From the NCBI GenBank assembly GCA_029990175.1, contig JARKIP010000023.1, forward strand, positions 22,897,501-22,961,500: a stretch of 64,000 nucleotides of DNA, in the 5' to 3' direction. A program made the position numbers and the translations under genes. How positions within the stretch are numbered: the stretch's first letter is position 1; every line of letters starts with the position of its first letter. Source of the DNA: Petunia secreta. Lineage: Eukaryota > Streptophyta > Magnoliopsida > Solanales > Solanaceae. Shown in pieces: positions 56,575-64,000 of this stretch. The notes under the pieces were generated by a model that searched no databases, was not told the DNA's origin, and worked only from the letters and a program-made list of their open reading frames with translations.

Positions 56575-59500
56575 TGTTGACACCCAATTTTATCCCTCCT
56601 ATTTTCAAAATCAACAGTTCTCGAATTTTGCATGCAATCGTGCATTCACTCTTGCCTTGTCCATTTCTTTCAAATTACCTTCTCGTAATAGCCTGGAAAT
56701 TGAGGACATCTTCAAAAGCATCGTCTCAAATAATAGCTATTTTTACAATTTTTACAATTACTTCTATTTTGACAAAATTATCCAAAATTGTATTAAGACT
56801 CAAAATTACAATTTTTATGCATTTTAGCCTTCCTAACATTTTAAAATTATTCCCTAATTTTTTTATATTTTTTAATCTATTTTATACTATTTTTATACTT
56901 ATTTATATATATACAAATACACATATATGCACATACATGCATACATATCAGCTTATTTTTGCCACTTAAGCACCTACGTGGCTCAATCTTAAAACTCCGT
57001 TGATTTGATCTAACGGCCAAGATCAAACGATCCCCTAAACCCCACACGATCCCTTAAACCCTACACGATCTTTCCTATTTTTCTCCGATCGGACCCTAGA
57101 ACTGTCTCTCTCTCCCCTCTCTTGGCGATTAAAATCATCACCCTCTTCGATCAACTTTCCAGCTATTGTGAATGGAGAAAATTTGGGAAAATGGTGTAGT
57201 CGTGTTCCCCTCGTCGTCCGCAACACAACTCACACACTTTAGATGGAGTGTGGACGATGGCAAACATAACCCTATGTCGACTGAATCGCCACCGCAGGGA
57301 AACGCATCCGGCGGGGCTCCGTTTGTTTTGAAAGACATCGACACTGAGAAGGGGTGAGGTTTCTTCCTTTTAACCCTAATTCGAAGCGGGTCGAGATTAA
57401 CCCAGATCCGATTCAAATCAGGTAAACCCTTTCCCTTCTGGGTGATCTTGAAACTGGGTGATATTGAACCTAAATTTGCCTAGTCTTTCCTGTGATTAAA
57501 CATGATTGATTGTCTATTGTCTATTAGATGAGAATTCATGAAATTGTTAATTTTTGCTTAGTTCACTAGTTAAGTTTTAACACTAACTTGAATTTTCATA
57601 TGCCTAAGGTTAGTATAATCATGACTTGTGTCCTGGATTATCCCTGTTAGCCTACAAATTTGAAACCTAGGGCAGACTGTGAAATCCTCTATTCTCTCAT
57701 GTTTGTTATGTACTTATCTTCTTATCATATTACATGTTTAAAATATGATCGAATGACTTCTTTGACCTGTTTAAGAGGATCTACGTTTGTTAGAATTGAT
57801 TTTTAATTGATACTTGAATGGAATTTGGTTCCGGTGATTTATGTGATGTCAATTAGAGTCTTTCCAGGATTTGTTGAATTATTAATTGCGCCTAGAACAC
57901 GCTTATACACTGATTTTTGAATCTAGACAAGTGAGAGGGGAGAGTTTTCAAATCAATTTAGGACTGATTTACCTCGTAATTAGGGGCTGATTACTTTGAT
58001 TTTGGAAGGTTCACTCAAGTTTGTCCCCTATTATTTTTGGAAGGCTATACTTCCTTGCCATTATTAACTTTTACCTGTTGATCTTCAAAACCCCTGCTTC
58101 TCACCTATATAAACTACTTTCGTTTCAACTAAAGACACAAGTTCTGGACATTAAAAAATCTAGAAACACACTGGTACACTTAGCAAAAATCTGCGCAGCT
58201 TTCTGACATCCCATTCTCCCTGCTTAATTACTTCTTTGAAAGATTATTGCTTACTTCTTGTGTGCTGGGTTCTTGCATCTCTTCTCCTCTGTCTGCATTC
58301 AATCTCACATTACCTAAAGGTATTTATCCTCCTCCCTGATCACCTATTACATCTTCATATACATGTGTGTGTCTGATATACTCTTGTCATGTTAAAGCTA
58401 ATCTACTATGTTATGCTCTGGTCCTGTGTGTCCCAAGTAGTATCTTCACCTTTATTTAAAACTATGTCAACATTGTCAAGGTGTAGTTAGAGGCATGATA
58501 CCTTCTTTCACTACTGATTTCTTAGTGCTTCTGTGTGAGTGTTGTTTCCTTAGCATGACCTCTTATCCTATCTCTGTTTTTGCCTAAACAAGTGGTCTGC
58601 TTTGTCTTCTTTGAATGTTCTGCACATCTGAAACTCATAGCAATATTATAAAGGTGCACTGACTGCACCTGTTCCTGGTAGATCTCCCTTTAATCCAGGA
58701 CTTCCCTTTCCCCATCCCCTGCTAACTCTGTTTGCTTGCAGCTATGTTTGGTCTCATGTAGACCCTATTATGCTCTATTGTGTACAGGAGAACCTTGAGG
58801 GTTCAATAAGGCCAATGTTTGAACTCCTTAAAACTGGTCCTGATAATGCTGGAATAAGGAACTTTAACTGAATACTTCTGGTCTTTGAGAACAGAATACA
58901 TCCCTAGTCTTTGAGAAACATGGCTTTCTTCTTTGGCCAGTACCTCTTCTCTTCTTATGTTTCCCCTTAGGAACTGTCCCTAAACTATAAATTATTAAGT
59001 GCCCTGCTTGTATCTTTCTAAAATAGGGGTACAACAATGATGTTGTACAAAACAGGCTACCCAGGAGCCATTCTCTTGCCCCTTCTCCCTTGTGTGCAAT
59101 GTATCATGCCTAGTTTTAGGAAGAAAATAATTCTAGATTGATATTTTTTATGAAAACTGATTTGTTTTGACAGTATGTTTAAAATCTCGCCTTCATTAAA
59201 AGTTTTTCACATCTAAGGTGCATCAGCAGCATGCCTAGTTCGCACCACAGATTGGAATCTTAAAACAAAGGCTATTTTGTGTTATCCACGCCTAATGAGG
59301 ACTGTTAATGAAAACCACAGTCGTCCCTCTTTTTGCATAAATGATCTGGGCCCAAAACATTCTTCAATAAGCCCTTTTATGTGCATAAACTGTTTTTGAA
59401 CACTTAAAACGCTCCTATACGCTATAGTGTATAGGAATGTATAAAGTTTTGGGGTCACTTATACACTTCAAAATGGCTTTCTAAAGATATACTCTCACTT

Positions 59501-60212
59501 ATATTTGCAAGTCTAATACTTATATGTATACTATTACGTGCGACAACCCCCTTATCTGCATTTATGTATTTTTCGTGAACCCGATTTCAGAAAACAACCC
59601 TCTTGTCTACATACATATCTTCCAAAACTTGACCCCTACACAAAAAGGCCATTAAGGTTAGGGCTCGACAATTAATGACGAGTCACACTGACCCTAAATG
59701 GCCAACATTTTATTTTAAAATAAAATCTCCTTTTGGTTACTTGCTAAATCTGAATTATTTACAAATATATACCATTTGTGCAAATTCTTCTCCTGTGTAA
59801 ATTGCATATATAAGTTGAAAGTTGAACACCCTTTGGTATATTGACACCTGTTTGCAACTAGGCGTTTGATATTAGAAGCCGTAATTGCGATTAGGCTTAA
59901 ATATAGGCCAAGCATGAAAACTATTTGTGTGCGTATAGATATGCTACATCTTTAGTTAAAATGTTAAACTCCAAGTTAGTGCACCTGATGATATATACTC
60001 TTTTTATCCCCAAGTCATTTGGACTTCTTACCATATAAAATCTCTAGAATTGACTAGTTGACCTTTTGAACTCGACTATAGACATTTAGGTGACCTAATA
60101 CGCCTTAGAAATTATATTAGGTGGCGACTCCAACAATTAAACTCAAACGAGTTCACCCAGTCAAATCCAAAACCCGACTCGCCTCGAGTTGAGTCCAAAA
60201 TCGGGTATGACA
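56575..60212 (+). repeat. Ogre 3' LTR (3,638 bp)
   Basis: Partner of 36403-40117. It lacks about 65-70 bases near 60008 that are present at about 39848-39915 in the 5' LTR. It ends gggtatgaca and is followed by the acgag target duplication. It contains the ATG version of the conserved short sense ORF (57172-57357). Confidence 0.95.
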
Positions 60213-60860
60213 ACGAGCACCTCGGATCGGCTCCAGATACTCTTCATAATAGTCATCAGCCTCACGCTCAAAATATCGATCAATATTTGCGCCTCGGCCT
60301 CGACCTCGGTAGTTTCCACGACCTCGTTGAACCTGCCTTCGTTGAACGAATGGTGGCTCATACTAAGCTTCGACCTCGGGAAACTCTCCATCATCGACCC
60401 TTTCATCAACGCACCAACTTGTCATCGGGCCCTTGGAAGTGGTAATCTCTCACCTTGGGGAATGCCTAAGTTTTGATGATCAGCTTGGGGATTGCCCAAG
60501 TTTTGTTGTTCCGCTTGGGGATTGCCCAAGTTGTGTTGTCCAGCTTGGGGAATGCCTAAGTGTTGTTCAGCTCGGGGATTGCCCATAGCTTCATTTCGAA
60601 TAGCCTCGTTCTTCAACCGTTGTTGTCGAACTAGCTCAGCAAATTGCTCCGGTTCCATAGGAGTGGAGTTGCTAGCTCCAGCGCCGGACCCAGGTAAAGC
60701 TACGGACACACTCCCTTTCTCGAGGTTAGCTATTCGAGCACTCACTCTTTTTACCTCGGCACTGATGCCTTGTATCGCAGCCATGAGATCGTCTAACAAT
60801 ACCTGGGGCGTTGCAATGCCCTTCTCTCTGTTGCCAGCCATTTTACCTGCACAAATCAAA
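60213..60860 (-). pseudogene. outer gypsy gag, N-terminal portion
   Basis: The frame 60859-60422 carries the gag start (an ATG at about 60842 gives MAGNREKGIATPQVLLDDL) with a helical segment. Four to five copies of an 11-residue repeat (LGNPQAEQQN-type, DNA 60456-60590) follow. The frame 60409-60161 then continues to the Ogre insertion. The other half of gag resumes at 36402. An in-frame stop near 60422 also breaks it. Confidence 0.8.
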
Positions 60861-62046
60861 GACCAAGAAAGGTGTTAAGGTTAGAAATCACCTCTCACAC
60901 TCCCTCACCTTTTGTTTAGGGTAGCGCTCTGGTCCACTCAAGTTTTTGGGTAAAGTTTTGGTCACTCAAAGAACTTGTCAGCAGTGGCTTCGTCGGATTG
61001 ATCAATGTCCTCTAAGATCCTTCAAGTTCGACAATATTCACTGACTTTTCGGGAAGAGTGAAGTGATGTTCGACTCGATGGAATGGATGTTGTTTAGCTG
61101 CGCTCGGGAAGTTAAAGAATTGTCTACGAAATTTTGGACTTCGGTCACCCCTCGCACGAGTTCCTATAAGCTCAAACAAATTAGTACGACCTCGAGTAGA
61201 AGAATTTACTCCAAAGATCCACTAACGGGATTTATCGGCCACCAGAAAAGTGAAATCCTAGGAGAATCTACCCTTTGATTCTTCTTTTGGAATCCCCTGG
61301 GCACGTCACTTCTATACGGACAAAAGCGGTCCCTCCATGGTAGGGATTAGGGTTTAACCTTATCCACTTTCCCTTTTCCTTGGAGACAAAGTTTTCACCT
61401 AGGGTTTTGATATTGACACTTTACTCCTTTCTTCTCCAATGGAACAGTGAATTTTTCCTCTGATGTACAGACAATTTTAAACTTCGTTCACCGTCCACCA
61501 AACAGTAAGATTCAGGTCGTTTTTCACTCCAATAAACTTTCCAACGTCAGAGGAAACTTCAAGTTCCAAAGCCAATCTATGAACAGCTTATATCGTCATT
61601 CGTATATTTTTACAATGTAACAATTTTCTGGCGTATAGACGGTGGCTAAACAACGAAACTTTGAATTTTATTCACAAAACTCGACCTAAATCAGCAAGAA
61701 CCACCAGTCTTTGATAAACAACAACCAAAACACAACTGGGATTTTGCAACAACACCACCACGTCAAACAATCCAAAAACCTCGAGAAACCCTAGTCGTCA
61801 ATTCGTGTACGACAGGAGCTCGTTGGATTCCTCGGACAGTGGTGAATCCAAATCTTTGGTTGTTTAATCCAAACAACCAACAACAAACACAAATTTTTGA
61901 ATTTTCTTCTTTCTATTTTTTTTTTTTTTGTAACATAAGAACACCAAACAGTAACAAAACACAAGAACACGAAACTGAAATAAAAGACACAAACGCATGA
62001 AAATAAATATAAAGAAAAGGATTTGGGTTGTAAGAATAACCCAAAC
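60861..62046. other. outer gypsy leader, no gene
   Basis: About 1.2 kb between gag and the primer site with no coding motif, and a T run at about 61918-61929. Long leaders are usual for this group. Confidence 0.6.
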
Positions 62047-62049
62047 CAT

Positions 62050-62061
62050 GCTCTGATACGA
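62050..62061 (-). other. outer gypsy primer-binding site (diverged)
   Basis: Minus strand ...gtatcagagcatgg, 10 of 12 bases matching the initiator-Met tRNA primer site, followed on the minus strand by the leader. Confidence 0.65.
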
Positions 62062-62064
62062 AGA

Positions 62065-62710
62065 TGGTGTAAGCTAACTTAGTAGCTTAGCAACCGAAGA
62101 CAAACAACAACAGAAAGTAAAGATAGAAGCTGGACACAGTTTTCTTGCTTGAACGGCACCGAAGAACTGGTTTCGATACGATTCAAGTAGAAGGAAAGAG
62201 CACCTAAGCAATGCAACAATCCTCAAGAGAACAATGCATCGTGCAAACTGAATGATCTAAGAGGAATTGTTCAATCGGAGTTACTGAAAGCCACAAGTTC
62301 TGAAGGCCCACATCTGGGTTGCTCACATCTGAGACATAAAAGAAAGAGCTCTCGGCTACTCTCATTCAATAATAAATATTCAAAATCAAGGTCTGTACAA
62401 AATGAAACGTAAAGAGGTTTATATAGACAATACTAAGGGTAAATTAGTAAAACGGTCACAGACGACCAAGAAGAATAAGCCACGCAGGGCTGAGTAAGTT
62501 AAGTGTTCGGACACTCCTTTGTTTTACTGGCTCGGACGCTCCTTTAGTTCCGAACACTTGAATTCGAACACTTGAGTTTGAACACTTGAACGGTTGCTTT
62601 CTCCCGACCACGCCAATTAGACATGAACATCATACAAGAGCTTGGCTTGGCTTCGTGTCATCGGTCTCGATGGATTGAAAATTTGATTAGCACGAGTTCG
62701 GGCTACATCA
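62065..62710 (-). repeat. outer gypsy 5' LTR (646 bp)
   Basis: On the plus strand it runs tggtgtaagc...ggctacatca. The end (catcggtctcgatggattga, then gcacgagttcgggct) matches the end of the left LTR at about 32070-32139. The remaining 570 bp do not. Confidence 0.65.
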
Positions 62711-63445
62711 GTATTCCATTCCATTGTTCTTACTGTCGTCCACATTAATCTCTGCTCTCTTTTGATGCTATATGGGCTTTTCATTTTCCTTGAAATTGGT
62801 TAACACACGGACAAAACTTTCAAAGGCAAAATTTGCATTTTAATTGTTCAGTTAATTGACAGAAGGAATGTACCATGAAGGTCTAGCAATAGAATAAAAG
62901 TCTATTACAATGAAAATAAGTGATTTTGAGATTTTGAAGCTAGTTACTATAATTTTGGGCGTGCTAAAGACTAGAAATATAATGAATCCATACCAGAGAT
63001 GGTTCTTGTGAAAATGGTGGTGTTTTGAAGGTCTAATGACACAGAGGCTTCAACAAATGAAAATATACTTTTCCATTTTTCCAAAGGTGAGCTATGGGTT
63101 TTGTGAATGAAGAAGAAAATACAATTTAGAAAAAAAATAACACAAAAAAAGTGGATAGACTTTATTCCAAGGTGGAAATACAATTCACCAAAAGAAATAT
63201 TATTTTAGATAAAAATTTCTATAATGTGGAGTCTGCTACAATGAAGGGGCATTTATGCTCTATTTTATTAACATTGAGAGTATTTTTAAGACCAAAATCA
63301 AACGGACAACATAATTGATCTATTTATAATAGTTGAAGGGTAATTTTTACCTTTTTTTATTTTAATTTCATTTTATCCTTTCAAATTTGGTTACCTTAGG
63401 AAAATTTAAAAATTTCGTTAATATTGCTGAAGATAATTCAAAGTT
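62711..63445. other. AT-rich gene-free stretch, nothing recognised
   Basis: About 735 bp between the gypsy and the last copia LTR; no coding motif or repeat ends seen. Confidence 0.5.
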
Positions 63446-63882
63446 GATATGAGAAACCTAATTTGATTAGGTTTTATTATTAAGTAGTTTATTTAATTAA
63501 TGTCTATTAATTTTTTAGTTAAAGTCATATTAGAATAGGTTTTCTAGTTAAAGTAGATTTAGTTTGTTACTCCCTCCATCCCAAAATAAGTGTCTGAGTT
63601 TGACTTGATGAGGAGATTAAGAAAATAGAGAAAACTTTTGAATCCTGTGCTTTAAAATTAAAGTTGTGTGTAATGTGGGCCAGCGCCTGTAAATCTTGGA
63701 ATTAAAGAGTTACCAAATGTGGAAAGAGTCACTCTTTTTGGGACAAACTAAAAAGGAAAGGTAGAGACTCATTTTAGAATGGATGGAGTATTATAAATAG
63801 GTGTGCTACCTCTATTATATTCTGGTGCATAAAATAAACTTGAAGTCAATAAAATTTAAGAAAGTTATTTTATTTTTCTACA
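63446..63882 (+). repeat. 5' LTR of a copia running off the right edge
   Basis: Ends ttctaca at 63882, directly before the primer site tggtatcagagc (63883-63894). The start (tgatatgaga) is inferred. It contains the Stowaway-like element. The element body lies beyond 64000. Confidence 0.65.
63570..63788. mobile_element. Stowaway-like (Tc1/mariner) MITE
   Basis: 219 bp between ctccctccatcccaaaataa and its inverted counterpart (attttagaatggatggag), flanked by TA on both sides (63568-63569 and 63789-63790). Confidence 0.9.
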
Positions 63883-63894
63883 TGGTATCAGAGC
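63883..63894 (+). other. primer-binding site (tRNA-iMet type)
   Basis: tggtatcagagc immediately after the LTR end. Confidence 0.9.
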
Positions 63895-64000
63895 TATAAT
63901 ATTTTGAGAGAGATTCGAGAGCTTCTGCCACCGGCTGGCGGTGCCGGCCAATGTGCGGGCCGCTGGCTGAAAGAACCATCAGGCCAAAGACAGGGACAAG

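Larger units (their letters stand above)
36403..60212 (+). mobile_element. Ogre/Tat-like giant Ty3/gypsy, 23.8 kb, full-length
   Basis: It has LTRs at 36403-40117 and 56575-60212, starting tgttgacacc and ending gtatgaca, and a 5-bp target duplication acgag (36398-36402 and 60213-60217). A primer site of the Ogre type (tgacgactctgctgggga) follows the 5' LTR, and a polypurine tract (aaagaggggcagc) precedes the 3' LTR. Internal order is ORF1 twice, gag, protease, RT, RNase H, second RNase H, integrase and a long 3' region with repeats. The order, the extra 5' ORF, the dual RNase H and the size fit Ogre-type elements. Multiple stops show it is not autonomous now. Confidence 0.95.
30241..62710 (-). 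mobile_element. Ty3/gypsy element (minus) split by a giant Ogre-like insertion
   Basis: The left part (30241-36402) holds LTR, integrase, RNase H, RT, protease, zinc knuckle and part of gag on the minus strand. The right part (60213-62710) holds the N-terminal gag, leader, primer site and an LTR. The gag frame is split exactly at the acgag target duplication of the 23.8-kb element at 36403-60212. The outer element is defective. Left and right LTRs agree only over about the last 75 bp. Confidence 0.85.

Overview
This is nuclear DNA from a flowering plant, most likely a eudicot of the nightshade family (Solanaceae). The grounds are intron-bearing plant genes (a five-exon CYP72-type P450 and a B3-domain gene), a diverged plastid atpB fragment in a nuclear setting, plant LTR retrotransposons with initiator-Met or Arg-type primer sites, and MITE, MULE, LINE and SINE debris. 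The family assignment is inference from repeat style and was not searched.

Layout. 1-6664: a defective Ty1/copia element on the minus strand (3' LTR beyond the left edge) inserted in the 3' end of a LINE that still has its poly(A) tail. 7309-10378: a second copia on the plus strand, with 5-bp target duplications, reduced by an internal deletion to 5' LTR, gag and the last 31 bp of the 3' LTR. 11047-16760: a decayed Tat-type Ty3/gypsy on the minus strand, then a SINE-like scrap and the 3' end of a third copia. 17658-18892: a MULE-type element with 270-bp terminal inverted repeats and a 9-bp target duplication.

18900-30240 is the gene island. It holds an apparently intact P450 (minus), a divergently transcribed intronless gene for two tandem RNase H1/viroplasmin-type hybrid-binding domains (plus), an orphan ORF with a TATA box but no ATG, a two-exon B3 mini-gene (minus), three tandem copies of a roughly 1-kb repeat carrying telomere-like motifs, a tRNA-like head and a Harbinger-type MITE, and two small damaged genes for short helical proteins.

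30241-62710 is a nest. A minus-strand Ty3/gypsy is split in gag by a 23.8-kb Ogre/Tat-like element (36403-60212) with 3.7-kb LTRs and an acgag target duplication. The Ogre carries two diverged copies of its extra ORF1, then gag, protease, RT, dual RNase H and integrase (interrupted by a 1.3-kb insertion). Its long 3' region contains three hairpins, two minisatellites, a plastid atpB fragment and a piece of a foreign LTR. The window ends with a Stowaway-like MITE inside a copia 5' LTR whose body runs off the right edge.

Most of the window is layered mobile DNA. Only the P450, the double hybrid-binding-domain gene and the B3 mini-gene look able to make host proteins. Splice sites were assigned by eye from consensus sites, reading phase and family knowledge; no database search was run.
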